A stretch of DNA of 64,000 bases, from the NCBI GenBank assembly GCA_003481745.1, contig QULP01000005.1, positions 269,339 to 333,338 of the forward strand. The letters are read 5' to 3'. The notes under the pieces were generated by a model, which had not been told where the DNA came from, made no database searches, and saw only the letters and a program-made list of their open reading frames with translations. This DNA comes from Firmicutes bacterium OM04-13BH (GTDB lineage Bacteria; Bacillota; Clostridia; Lachnospirales; Lachnospiraceae). The translations under genes and the position numbers were made by a program. Shown here piece after piece: positions 24,060 through 33,604 of the stretch; within the stretch, counting starts at the first letter, position 1, and every line of letters begins with the position of its first letter.

Positions 24060-26159
24060 ATGAATTTAAATAAACTGTTGAAACCAACATCCGTAGCCGT
24101 TATCGGTGCAAGTGAAAAAGAAGGATTTGGTGGAGATGTTTGTAGAAATATTTTAAGTTACGTGGAAGATAGAAGCCATGTGTATTTTATCCATCCAAAA
24201 AGAGACAGTGTTTTTGGAGTTCCATGTTATAAATCCATCAGCGATGTACCTGAAAATGTGGATTTAATGGTAATCTGTACTTCACAGAAAACAGTAATTC
24301 CGCTTTTACAGGAAGGCGCAAAAAAAGGCGTTGGCGGAGCAGTTGTATTTGCCAGTGGTTATGGTGAAGTTGGAACAGCAGAAGGAAAACAAAATGAAGC
24401 AGAACTGATTGCAGCAGCAAAAGAACTCAATATTGCGGTTATGGGGCCAAACTGCGCAGGTTTTGTGAATTATATTGATAATGTACAGGCATTCGCATTT
24501 ATCTCTGCAAAAAGAGACAGAAAAGGAAGCGTTGGTGTCGTGTCCCAGAGTGGTCAGCTTTGTCTTTCCATGATGGATGACCCGGGAATGCGTTTCTCTT
24601 ATAATATTTCAGCAGGAAATGGAAAAATCGTTCAAATGGAAGATTATATGGACTTCCTTGTGGACGATGAAGATACAAAAGTAGTTAGCATCTATATTGA
24701 AGGTGTTAAAAATGCAGATAAATTTGCAGCTGTATTGAAAAAAGCAGCTGAAAAGAGAAAACCGGTTGTTATCTTAAAAGCCGGACGAAGTGCAAAAGGT
24801 GGAGCGATTGCTGCTTCTCATACAGGAAGTCTGTCCGGTTCCGATGCATCCTTTGATGCAGTATTGAAAAAATTCGGAGCAATCCGTGTAGATGACCTGG
24901 AAGAATTAATTGCAATGTCACTCATGCTTTCTACTATGAAGAGAATGCCGGAAAAAGCAACATTTGCTTCTATGAACTTATCCGGTGGAGAGACAGGAAT
25001 TTGTGCCGATGTAGGAAGTTTAAATGGAATCGAATATCCGGATTTCACCGAAGAAACTCTGAAGAAATTAAAAGAACAGCTTCCATCTTATGCTTCTCCA
25101 AACAACCCGCTCGATATGACTGCAAGTCTTTCTTATGACGCAGACCTCTATGCAGGAGCACTTCGGACGGTTATGGATGACCCGAATATCGGTATGGTAC
25201 TGATTGGATATACTCTGCTTCTTGAGATTGCAGACCCGTGTATCCATTACATGTATAAAGGAATTGAAAAGGTAGTTCAGGAAAAAGGCGGTAACTGCAA
25301 ACCGATTGCCATGATACCATTTGCGGAAAACACAAGAAATCCTGAATATCAGGAAAAATTATTCCAGATAGGCGTACCGGTTTTACCGCCTCCGGTATAC
25401 GCCTTCAAATTACTCCGCCATCTGGCTGACTTTATCGCTTATGAACCGGAGACAAAGACTCTGGAACTTGCGGTAGGACATCCGAAGAGCGAAGAAACAC
25501 AGGCATTATCTGAGCATGAAAGTAAACAGGAATTAAAAGTATACGGTGTACTGGTACCAGATGAAGTCATCGTAACATCAAAAGAAGAAGCAGCTCAGTT
25601 TACAAAAAATCATCCGGATCCATTAGTAATGAAAGTAGAATCAGCTGATATCCTCCATAAGAGTGATGTGGGTGGTGTAAAATTAAATGTTTGTGGTCCG
25701 GAAGCAGCAGAAAAAGCTTATGAAGAAATCATGGAAAGTGTAACCGCAAAGAGACCGGATGCACACATCAATGGAATTCTGACAGTTCCAATGTTAGATG
25801 CCGGTGTGGAAATTATCATAGGCGTAAACAATGACCCGCAGTTTGGACCAATGATCATGGTTGGAATGGGCGGCGTCTTTGTAGAAGTCTTTAAAGATGT
25901 GGCTTTATATCCGGCACCTCTGAAAGAAGAGGAAGCGCTTGAAATGCTGAAATCACTGAAATCATTTAAACTTCTTAATGGATATCGTGGAACTGAGAAA
26001 TGTGACATAAAAGCATTGTGTCAGACAATCGTAGCAATCAGCAACTATGCTCAGGCCAATAAAGATGTTTTAAAAGAGCTGGATATCAACCCATTGTTTG
26101 TATATCCGGAAGGTAAGGGTGTCGGTGTAGCAGATGCTTTGATCGTAAAGAGAAAATAA
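24060..26159 (+). CDS. Acyl-CoA synthetase (ADP-forming), fused alpha-beta
   Basis: 699 residues. It has an N-terminal CoA-binding Rossmann domain (SVAVIGASEKEGFGGDV), a ligase-CoA domain with the phospho-histidine motif ASHTGSLSG (about residue 258), and a C-terminal ATP-grasp domain (about 480-699; PLVMKVESADILHKSDVGG, GVEIIIGVNNDPQFGP). The enzyme converts acyl-CoA, ADP and phosphate to free acid, CoA and ATP. Coming 19 bases after the oxidoreductase, it would conserve the energy of the acyl-CoA as ATP, as in amino-acid-fermenting anaerobes and archaea. Confidence 0.9.
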   Translation: MNLNKLLKPTSVAVIGASEKEGFGGDVCRNILSYVEDRSHVYFIHPKRDSVFGVPCYKSISDVPENVDLMVICTSQKTVIPLLQEGAKKGVGGAVVFASGYGEVGTAEGKQNEAELIAAAKELNIAVMGPNCAGFVNYIDNVQAFAFISAKRDRKGSVGVVSQSGQLCLSMMDDPGMRFSYNISAGNGKIVQMEDYMDFLVDDEDTKVVSIYIEGVKNADKFAAVLKKAAEKRKPVVILKAGRSAKGGAIAASHTGSLSGSDASFDAVLKKFGAIRVDDLEELIAMSLMLSTMKRMPEKATFASMNLSGGETGICADVGSLNGIEYPDFTEETLKKLKEQLPSYASPNNPLDMTASLSYDADLYAGALRTVMDDPNIGMVLIGYTLLLEIADPCIHYMYKGIEKVVQEKGGNCKPIAMIPFAENTRNPEYQEKLFQIGVPVLPPPVYAFKLLRHLADFIAYEPETKTLELAVGHPKSEETQALSEHESKQELKVYGVLVPDEVIVTSKEEAAQFTKNHPDPLVMKVESADILHKSDVGGVKLNVCGPEAAEKAYEEIMESVTAKRPDAHINGILTVPMLDAGVEIIIGVNNDPQFGPMIMVGMGGVFVEVFKDVALYPAPLKEEEALEMLKSLKSFKLLNGYRGTEKCDIKALCQTIVAISNYAQANKDVLKELDINPLFVYPEGKGVGVADALIVKRK

Positions 26160-26196
26160 TGTATTAGCTAGTCCATTTGGTAAAAAATAAATTCAG

Positions 26197-26246
26197 AGAT
26201 ATCCCGTAGAAGTCAAAGATGACAGACTACGGGATATTTCTGTTTT
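26197..26246 (+). terminator. Terminator after the amino-acid oxidation operon
   Basis: ATATCCCGTAG (26199-26209) pairs with CTACGGGATAT (26227-26237), followed by a T-rich tail. A second, smaller dyad (TGTGCTCT...AGAGTACA, 26255-26271) follows before the next gene. Confidence 0.8.
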
Positions 26247-26292
26247 TAAGAGAATGTGCTCTGAGAGTACATAAGGAAATTTAGGGGGATAT

Positions 26293-27474
26293 ATGATTCG
26301 AGAAATAAAAAAAGAGGAAATTGCGGAGCTCATTCAGAAAGTAGATGAATTAGGTAGGTATTTGACAAATCATCCGGAAGTAAGTGGAGAAGAAAAAGAG
26401 TCATGTGAATACATTACGCAGTTCCTGAAAAAAGAGGGATATGAAATCACTGCGCCTTACGGAGAAATGCCATATTCTTTTCGGGCAGTGGATAAAGAAA
26501 AAAAACAGTTTCATGGAAAAAAAGCGGTTTTTTTATGTGAATATGATGCGTTGCCGGAAGTGGGGCATGCTTGTGGGCATTCTTACAGCTGCGCAATCAG
26601 TATTTTAGGAGCATTATTGTTAAAAAAATTTTATCCGGATCTTCCGATGCGAATTGATTTAGTTGGCACGCCGGGAGAAGAGTTTGTTGGTGGAAAATGT
26701 TATATGACTGAAAATGGAGCATTTGATGAATATGAATATGCAGCAATGATTCATTTATATAACAGAGATTCTACATATTTTGAAATTCTTGCATCAAATG
26801 ATAGATACTTTACGTTTCATGGAAAAGCAGCGCATGCATCTGCGTTCCCGGAAGAGGGGGTTAATGCTTTGAATGCGGCGCGTTTATATATGGAAGCAAT
26901 GGACATGTGGAGACAGCATATTACAAAGGATTGTCAGTTTCATGGCATTGTAGTAAAAGGCGGAGAAGCTCCGAATATTGTACCGGAGGAAGTTTGCCTG
27001 GATTATTATTATCGAGCTGCAACGCTGGAAAATTTATGGAAGTTAAATAAGATCTCAGAAAACTGTGCGAGAGGTGCGGCACTGGCAACCGGTACAGAAG
27101 TGGAGTGGCAGCAGAGATATCCGGATTATGGAGAAATTTATTGGAATGAATATATGGATCAGATTATGAAAGATATTTTTGAACATGTAGGAAGAACTTG
27201 TGAAGATTCTCCGGGACCTGGAGGCTCTTCGGATATTGGAAATGTAAATTTGAAAATTCCTGTGTTTCATCCTTTACTGGATATTACGGGAAAAGATAAA
27301 ACGTGTGTTGTGCATGATCGTCGTTTTGAACGAATTCTTCATACAACAGAAATGCAAAAAGCACTGTATGATGGTGGGAAAATCCTGTATGAATTGGGAT
27401 ATTTGCTGGCTACAGATGAAGAAAAGTTAAAAATCATAAAAGAAATGCACAAAAAATATAGAAAATTAGTCTGA
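26293..27474 (+). CDS. M20-family metallo-amidohydrolase
   Basis: 393 residues of the peptidase M20 / N-acyl-amino-acid amidohydrolase type. The metal-site motifs are EYDALPEVGHACGHS and GTPGEEFVGGKC, with the lid domain between them and the C-terminal strand-helix repeat (GPGGSSDIGNV). These cytosolic enzymes remove acyl or aminobenzoyl groups from amino acids or dipeptides. It is followed 72 bases later by a BCCT carrier, so import and then hydrolysis of one N-substituted substrate is likely. GGGGG precedes ATG 26293. Confidence 0.85.
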   Translation: MIREIKKEEIAELIQKVDELGRYLTNHPEVSGEEKESCEYITQFLKKEGYEITAPYGEMPYSFRAVDKEKKQFHGKKAVFLCEYDALPEVGHACGHSYSCAISILGALLLKKFYPDLPMRIDLVGTPGEEFVGGKCYMTENGAFDEYEYAAMIHLYNRDSTYFEILASNDRYFTFHGKAAHASAFPEEGVNALNAARLYMEAMDMWRQHITKDCQFHGIVVKGGEAPNIVPEEVCLDYYYRAATLENLWKLNKISENCARGAALATGTEVEWQQRYPDYGEIYWNEYMDQIMKDIFEHVGRTCEDSPGPGGSSDIGNVNLKIPVFHPLLDITGKDKTCVVHDRRFERILHTTEMQKALYDGGKILYELGYLLATDEEKLKIIKEMHKKYRKLV

Positions 27475-27546
27475 AAAAGGTTAAAATATATAAATGTATG
27501 CAGCGGGGGACATTGGAATAGGCTTGAATACGAAAGGGGGCAGTTT

Positions 27547-29079
27547 ATGCGAAAACTATTTGAAAACATAGAAAAGAAAATATTTATACCGGCGTTTTTG
27601 GTATTAATTGTACTGACACTTACGATTTATCTGTTTCCAGGTCAGGTAAACGGAGTGATTTCGATTTTATTTTCACTTTGTACCCATGAGCTTGGCTGGT
27701 TGTTTATGCTGACCTGTCTGGCATCATTTGGATTTATGATTTGGCTGACATTCAGCAAGTATGGAAAGATCAAACTTGGAAACAAAGATGAAAAACCACA
27801 GTACAATAATTTGTCATGGATTGCGATGTTGTTTACAGCGGGGGTTGGAACAAGTATTGTAATTCTTGGATTTTTAGAGCCGATTTATTATGTGAGTGCA
27901 CCACCATTTGATTTGGAACCGTTTAGTAATGCTGCATATGAGTATGCACACATGTATGGGCAGTTTCATTGGGGCTTCAGTGCATGGGCATTTTATAATC
28001 CGGCGATTGTGGCAATTGCCTATGTGATGTATGTGCGGAAAGAAAACAGTATCCGCTTGAGCAACGCCTGTCGAAGCGTGCTTCATAAAAAATCAGATGG
28101 ATGGCTTGGACACATTGTGGATATTCTTGTTGTATTCGGTATTGTAGGTTCGATTTCTACATCTCTTGGAATCGGTGCACCGGTGCTTTCTGATATTATC
28201 CGTGAAGTGTTTGGTATCCCTGCACAGTATGATTTTACTGTAAAAATTATTGTGTTGATTATCTGGGTATTAATCTTTGGAACAAGTGTGTATCTGGGGT
28301 TGGATAAAGGGATCCAGCGGTTAAGCAATATTAATGTTGTGCTGGCATTTATTTTTATGGGACTGATTCTTTTGATTGGACCGACAATGCAGATTTTTAA
28401 GATGGAAGTAAACTCAATCGGTTTATATGCATCTGATTTTATCAAGATGAGCACTTATACAGATCCATTTGGAGAAGGAAAATTCTCCAGTGAGTGGACG
28501 GTATTTTACTGGGGATGGTGGATTGCTTTTATGCCGATGATGGGAATGTTTGTCGGTAAGATTTCAAGGGGAAGAACTATCAAAAATGTAATGTGGGGAC
28601 AGCTTCTATGGGGGACACTCGGATGCTGCTGCAGTTTTATGATTTTTGGTGGATATTCTCTTTACCTACAGCAGTCCGGAAAAGTTGATTTGGCGACCAT
28701 CCTTGCAGAAGAAGGAAATAGCGGTGCAATTATTGCAATTTTGCAGACCCTTCCAATGTCTAAGATTATGATGCTGTTCTTGTGTATTGTCTGTTTTGTC
28801 TATCTGGCAACAACGATTGATTCGTGTGCTTATGTACTGGCGGGAACAACGACAAAACGCTTATCCTATAAAGAAGACCCTGCAAGATGGAATCGTATCT
28901 TATGGGCAGTTTTATTTTGTGTCTTATCCATTGGGCTTATGATTATTGGTGGATTGGAAGCTGTAAAAACGATTTCGGTGTTGACGGGACTGCCACTGAT
29001 TGCAGTGTTGATTGTGCTGATGGTTTCAGTGAAACGAATGTTGAAAGAAGACGAAGAAAAGGAAGAAAAAAGGAAATAG
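27547..29079 (+). CDS. BCCT-family transporter (betaine/carnitine/choline type)
   Basis: 510 residues with about 12 membrane helices. The helix-4 segment HWGFSAWAFY keeps the Trp residues of the BCCT substrate prism. The signature segment reads GWWIAFMPMMGMFVGKISRG, with Phe and Met where betaine carriers have Trp and Ser (WWISWSP). The short hydrophilic C-terminus (KEDEEKEEKRK) is not an osmosensing tail of BetP type. Substrate therefore uncertain; coupling with the M20 amidohydrolase points to nutrition rather than osmoprotection. Confidence 0.85.
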   Translation: MRKLFENIEKKIFIPAFLVLIVLTLTIYLFPGQVNGVISILFSLCTHELGWLFMLTCLASFGFMIWLTFSKYGKIKLGNKDEKPQYNNLSWIAMLFTAGVGTSIVILGFLEPIYYVSAPPFDLEPFSNAAYEYAHMYGQFHWGFSAWAFYNPAIVAIAYVMYVRKENSIRLSNACRSVLHKKSDGWLGHIVDILVVFGIVGSISTSLGIGAPVLSDIIREVFGIPAQYDFTVKIIVLIIWVLIFGTSVYLGLDKGIQRLSNINVVLAFIFMGLILLIGPTMQIFKMEVNSIGLYASDFIKMSTYTDPFGEGKFSSEWTVFYWGWWIAFMPMMGMFVGKISRGRTIKNVMWGQLLWGTLGCCCSFMIFGGYSLYLQQSGKVDLATILAEEGNSGAIIAILQTLPMSKIMMLFLCIVCFVYLATTIDSCAYVLAGTTTKRLSYKEDPARWNRILWAVLFCVLSIGLMIIGGLEAVKTISVLTGLPLIAVLIVLMVSVKRMLKEDEEKEEKRK

Positions 29080-29106
29080 AAAAATTTTAACTAATTAACA
29101 TTCAAG

Positions 29107-29145
29107 AATAGCCGCTTAGTTTAGGAGACGTGGGCGGCTATTTTT
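29107..29145 (+). terminator. Terminator after the BCCT gene
   Basis: AATAGCCGC (29107-29115) pairs with GCGGCTATT (29134-29142) across an 18-base loop, running into TTTTT. Confidence 0.8.
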
Positions 29146-29281
29146 GTGATTTATGATTATCTTTACCTATTTACTTATAACAGTCAGTTTCAATTTTTCT
29201 AAAAATAATCACTGTTGAAACTCTCAGGATATGATTCAATAAACTTAACAATAAAAATAAAGCTGAGAAAGGGGTTTATAA

Positions 29282-29836
29282 ATGATAAAGGTTATAAAAA
29301 ATCATGGAAAAACAGTGCATGCATATCGCCTGGGAGAAGACAGTGAAAAAATTCAGCAATTAATAAAAGAGAAAAAAATCATTCCGCTTCCGAATGATAA
29401 ATTCGAAGTGAAATCCTCAGAAACGCTTTCAAGTCAAAGTGAGCATGGTGAAATTGCAAAGGCAGGAGATTTCATTAAAGTGGACAGTGATGGTAATCCC
29501 TATCCAAATGGTGCAGAATGGTTTTATCGAAATCACAGACATTTGGCAGGAGATGAATATGAACAGCTTCCGCAGACTTTAGACGCCTGGACGTGCAATG
29601 AGAAAATGTGCAGGGAGATTGAGTTTTTAATTCAACATAAAGGACTTGTAATAAACGAACAAGAGGAGGCAGATTATTTTGTAGCGCCACTTTGGGGAAC
29701 AACAGAGACTGCCGCAAAGGATGCTGTAATTGTATTTTACGGAATTACATATACAGAGAACGGTGAAATTATGGATGTGGAGTTTAATTTTGTCAAACGC
29801 ACAGAATTTGATAAAACCTACCATATCACGGAATAA
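29282..29836 (+). CDS. Hypothetical protein, possibly PGDYG-like
   Basis: 184 residues, soluble, no signal peptide. The central part (KAGDFIKVDSDGNPYPNG, AEWFYRNHRHL) resembles the small PGDYG-type domain. A later segment (ADYFVAPLWGTTET) has no match I recognise. A good ribosome site (AAAGGGG) precedes ATG 29282. It stands alone between a terminator and the YdjI-like module. Function unknown. Confidence 0.6.
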   Translation: MIKVIKNHGKTVHAYRLGEDSEKIQQLIKEKKIIPLPNDKFEVKSSETLSSQSEHGEIAKAGDFIKVDSDGNPYPNGAEWFYRNHRHLAGDEYEQLPQTLDAWTCNEKMCREIEFLIQHKGLVINEQEEADYFVAPLWGTTETAAKDAVIVFYGITYTENGEIMDVEFNFVKRTEFDKTYHITE

Positions 29837-29981
29837 AAAATCTAAAAAAATAATGCGTTTTTACTGCGAGTTTTAGCTATATGGCTAGTGTACAAAATTT
29901 GATAAACTGATATAATAAAATTACGAATATATACGTAAAAAAATAAATTTGTGCGAAATCAGCAGAAAGGAAGGTATTATT

Positions 29982-31445
29982 ATGGGTCTTATTAAAGCGG
30001 GAGTTGGAGCGATAAATGGAGTATTGGCGGATCAATGGAAAGAGTTTTTCTATTGCGAAGCGCTGGATAAGAATATTCTGGTAACTAAGGGACAGAAACG
30101 CATTGGCAAACGTTCCTCTAATACAAAGGGCAGTGATAATATTATATCGAATGGAAGCGGAATTGCAGTTGCAGACGGTCAGTGTATGATTATTGTCGAG
30201 CAGGGAAAAATTGTTGAAGTCTGCGCAGAACCTGGAGAATTTACTTACGATCGTTCGACTGAACCAAGTATTTTTACAGGAAAACTGGGTGATGGGATTA
30301 AAGAGACGTTTAAGACAATCGGCAAACGATTTACATTTGGCGGAGATACCGGAAAAGACCAGAGGGTTTATTATTTTAATACTAAAGAAATCATAGATAA
30401 CAAATTTGGAACACCGAATCCATTCATGTTTGATGTGGTAAATAAAGACATCAATATGAGAAGAACTGTTCAGGTGCGCTGTAATGGTGTGTATTCTTAT
30501 AAGATAATTGACCCATTGTTATTCTATACACAGGTTTGTGGAAATGTAGAGCGTGAGTATACCAGAGAAGAGATTGACCATCAGTTAAAGACGGAATTTA
30601 TCGATGCCCTGCAGCCGGCATTTGCGGCACTTTCCGAATTGGAACTTCGTCCGGCACAGATTCCGGCACATACAAAAGAATTAAAAGATGCCATGAATCG
30701 TGCATTAAAGATAGAATGGACAGAACGAAGAGGAATTGAAGTACAGGCGATTGCCTTAAATCCAATTACACTCACTGAAGAGGATATGAAGAAAATCAAC
30801 CAGATGGAGGATGCAGCAACACTGGGCAGTAATCCATTTATGATGGCAGGACGTATGACAGATGCAACTGCAAATGCAATGGAAAATGCAGCTTCTAATC
30901 CAAATGGGGCAATGAATGGATTTGTCGGGATGGGCATGTCGATGAATGCAGGTGGAGCAGGTGCAGGCTTTGGCGCAGCGCAGAGCTTTTATAATCAGGG
31001 AGTTCAGCAACAACAGGCACAGCAGCAGATGCAGCAAATGCAGCAGACCGAGCAGCAGACAGCACAGAATCAATCCGGGCAGCAGTCTCAGGATAGTTGG
31101 AAATGTGCATGCGGAGCAGTTGTAACCGGAAAATTCTGTACCGAATGTGGAGCAAAGAAACCGGAACCAATTCAGGCAGGAAGATGGAAATGCAAATGTG
31201 GAGCGATGGCAACCGGAAAGTTCTGCCCGGAATGTGGCTCACCTAAACCATTAGAGGATGGATGGACCTGCACCTGTGGAACAGTAAATCAGGGAAAATT
31301 CTGCCAGAACTGTGGAGCAAAGAAACCATCGGGTGCACCGTTATATCGCTGTGATAAATGCGGATGGCAGCCGGAAGACCCGAAGAATCCACCTAAATTT
31401 TGTCCGGAATGTGGAGACCCTTTTGATGAGAATGATGTTCAGTAA
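29982..31445 (+). CDS. YdjI-like SPFH-domain protein with four zinc ribbons
   Basis: 487 residues from ATG 29982 after AAAGGAAGG; an in-frame TTG further up lacks support. Residues about 10-280 are the SPFH/YdjI (virion-core-like) domain. A Gly/Ala/Met-rich stretch and a Gln-rich linker (about 340-375) follow, then four Cys4 zinc ribbons (CACGAVV-x4-FCTECG, CKCGAMA-x4-FCPECG, CTCGTVN-x4-FCQNCG, CDKCGW-x14-FCPECG). In Bacillus, YdjI with YdjG and YdjH recruits PspA to stressed membrane; the same three families adjoin here, but no pspA is visible. Confidence 0.85.
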   Translation: MGLIKAGVGAINGVLADQWKEFFYCEALDKNILVTKGQKRIGKRSSNTKGSDNIISNGSGIAVADGQCMIIVEQGKIVEVCAEPGEFTYDRSTEPSIFTGKLGDGIKETFKTIGKRFTFGGDTGKDQRVYYFNTKEIIDNKFGTPNPFMFDVVNKDINMRRTVQVRCNGVYSYKIIDPLLFYTQVCGNVEREYTREEIDHQLKTEFIDALQPAFAALSELELRPAQIPAHTKELKDAMNRALKIEWTERRGIEVQAIALNPITLTEEDMKKINQMEDAATLGSNPFMMAGRMTDATANAMENAASNPNGAMNGFVGMGMSMNAGGAGAGFGAAQSFYNQGVQQQQAQQQMQQMQQTEQQTAQNQSGQQSQDSWKCACGAVVTGKFCTECGAKKPEPIQAGRWKCKCGAMATGKFCPECGSPKPLEDGWTCTCGTVNQGKFCQNCGAKKPSGAPLYRCDKCGWQPEDPKNPPKFCPECGDPFDENDVQ

Positions 31446-31569
31446 AAAATATATTTTAGGCTCTTTTGATATTTAATTTGTGAAAATATTTTTGATGATT
31501 GTGTCAGAATTTCTAAAGTATAAGTAAATGAAAGTTATTACATCATAAGAAAAGAGAGGGGGAAACTGC

Positions 31570-32664
31570 ATGGGAAATTTACAGGAATATAAGTGTCCGT
31601 GTTGTGGAGGCGCAATTGAGTTTAACAGCAAACTTCAAAAAATGAAATGTCCATACTGCGATACTGAATTTGAAATAGAAACCTTACAGGGCTATGAAAA
31701 AGAACTTCAAAATGAACAGTCTGACGATATGACATGGGAAACTTCTGCCGGAAGTGAATGGCAGGAGGGTGAAGCAGAAGGGCTTAGAGTCTACACCTGC
31801 AAATCCTGTGGCGGAGAAATTGTTGCCGATGCAAATACTGCTGCAACATCCTGCCCATACTGTAATAATCCGATTGTGATGACCGGACAGTTTGAGGGAA
31901 GCTTAAGGCCGGATTATGTGATTCCGTTTAAATTAGATAAAAAAGCAGCAAAAGAAGGTTTGATGAAACATTTAAGCGGAAAACGGCTTCTGCCTAAGAT
32001 TTTCAAGGACCAGAATCACATTGATGAAATTAAGGGAGTGTACGTTCCATTTTGGTTGTTTGATACAGATGCAGAGGCACATATCCGATATCGTGCAACG
32101 AAAGTGAGAAGCTGGAGTGATAGCGAGTACGATTATACCGAAACAAAACATTATATGATTCACAGGGGCGGAACCGTTGGGTTTGAACGAATTCCGGTAG
32201 ATGGTTCCTCTAAGATGCCGGATGATTTGATGGAATCGATAGAACCGTTTGATTTTAAAGAGGCGGTAAAATTCCAGATGCCGTATCTGGCCGGATATTT
32301 GGCAGATAAATATGATGTAAGTGAGGAAGAAAGTGTTGGGAGAGCAAATAAGAGAGTGAAAAAATCGACAGAAAAAGCATTTGCGTCTACTGTCAAAGGT
32401 TATTCTTCTGTGACAACGGAAAACAGCAGTATACAGTTGCAAAATGGAAAAGCAAAGTATGCGCTGTATCCGGTTTGGATTTTAAATACGACCTGGAAGG
32501 GAGAAAAATATCTTTTTGCGATGAATGGACAGACTGGAAAATTTGTTGGAAACCTTCCGGTGGATAAAGCGGCAGCAGGAAGATGGACCGCATTGCTTAC
32601 AGTGATATTTGGAGCTTTGAGTTATGGCATTATCTGGCTGTTTTGGTTGTTTGGTGTGTTATAG
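31570..32664 (+). CDS. YdjG-like zinc-ribbon membrane protein
   Basis: 364 residues. Two N-terminal zinc ribbons (CPCCGGAIEF-x11-CPYCD and CKSCGGEI-x12-CPYCN) are followed by a long soluble region. One C-terminal hydrophobic segment (LLTVIFGALSYGIIWLFWLFGVL) forms a hairpin or single pass. It matches the TFIIB-type zinc-ribbon family to which B. subtilis YdjG belongs. It lies between the YdjI-like and YdjH-like genes, 15 bases before the latter, and GAGAGGGGG precedes ATG 31570. Confidence 0.8.
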   Translation: MGNLQEYKCPCCGGAIEFNSKLQKMKCPYCDTEFEIETLQGYEKELQNEQSDDMTWETSAGSEWQEGEAEGLRVYTCKSCGGEIVADANTAATSCPYCNNPIVMTGQFEGSLRPDYVIPFKLDKKAAKEGLMKHLSGKRLLPKIFKDQNHIDEIKGVYVPFWLFDTDAEAHIRYRATKVRSWSDSEYDYTETKHYMIHRGGTVGFERIPVDGSSKMPDDLMESIEPFDFKEAVKFQMPYLAGYLADKYDVSEEESVGRANKRVKKSTEKAFASTVKGYSSVTTENSSIQLQNGKAKYALYPVWILNTTWKGEKYLFAMNGQTGKFVGNLPVDKAAAGRWTALLTVIFGALSYGIIWLFWLFGVL

Positions 32665-32679
32665 AGGGAGGGCGGAAAA

Positions 32680-33507
32680 ATGAAGAAACGAATTTTTACA
32701 GTTTTTTTAACCATACTTCTTTTTATGCTTTCCACAGTGGGAGTCTGGGCGTCAGAGGGATCAGATGACAGCGGATTTTCAGGGGAGTATGAACGTCTGA
32801 CTGATGCAGCAGGATTATTAAGCGAGGAAGAAGCACAGAATATTTTGACAAAGCTGGATGAAGTAAGTGAGCGTCAGAAGTTTGATATTGTAATTCTGAC
32901 AGTAGATAGTCTTGAAGGCGCAACAGCGACGGAGTACGCAGATGATTTCTTTGATTATTATGGCTATGGATATGGCGAAGGGAAAGATGGAATTTTATTC
33001 TTAGTCAGTATGGAAGACAGAGACTGGGCACTTTCAACACATGGATACGGAATTACTGCATTTACAGATGCAGGATGCGATTACATAGCAGAACAGTTTA
33101 AGAGTTCACTTTCAGATGGTGAATATGAGAAAGCATTTGAAATTTATATCGACCAGTGCGATGCATTTGTTACACAGGCGAGAGAAGACCGCCCTTACGA
33201 CAATTCCAATCTTCCAAAAAAACCACTTGGAATGATATGGATTCCAGTTGCACTGGTGCTTGGATTTATCTGTGCATTTTCAATTGTAGGAGGAATGAAA
33301 CGACAATTGAAAACCGTGGCAAGAAAAACAACGGCCGGAAATTATCAGAAAAAAGGCAGTCTAAAAGTGACAGAAAGCAGGGATTTATTCTTATATGAAG
33401 ATGTAACTCGTACAGCAAAACCAAAATCCAGTGATGGGGATTCCGGAAGCAGTACCCACACTTCATCGTCGGGGGAAACACACGGCGGAAGCAGTGGAAA
33501 ATTCTAG
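32680..33507 (+). CDS. YdjH-like TPM-domain membrane protein
   Basis: 275 residues: signal peptide (MKKRIFTVFLTILLFMLSTVGVWA), extracytoplasmic TPM domain (about 38-165, starting YERLTDAAGLLSEEEAQ; FDIVILTVDSL; GKDGILFLVSMEDRDWAL), one membrane helix (about 190-208) and a cytosolic Ser/Gly-rich tail ending GGSSGKF. The TPM domain occurs in YdjH of B. subtilis and in photosystem-assembly and envelope proteins. As third gene of the YdjI-YdjG-YdjH-like set it would be the membrane receptor of the module. Confidence 0.85.
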   Translation: MKKRIFTVFLTILLFMLSTVGVWASEGSDDSGFSGEYERLTDAAGLLSEEEAQNILTKLDEVSERQKFDIVILTVDSLEGATATEYADDFFDYYGYGYGEGKDGILFLVSMEDRDWALSTHGYGITAFTDAGCDYIAEQFKSSLSDGEYEKAFEIYIDQCDAFVTQAREDRPYDNSNLPKKPLGMIWIPVALVLGFICAFSIVGGMKRQLKTVARKTTAGNYQKKGSLKVTESRDLFLYEDVTRTAKPKSSDGDSGSSTHTSSSGETHGGSSGKF

Positions 33508-33604
33508 CAAATTGGGCTGAAAGTTAGTCTTTCAAAGGGGAGTATATAAGGGTATAATGAAAGAAAAATTAAGACTGATTTTGTTAGAGAAGGGAAATTA
33601 TGAC

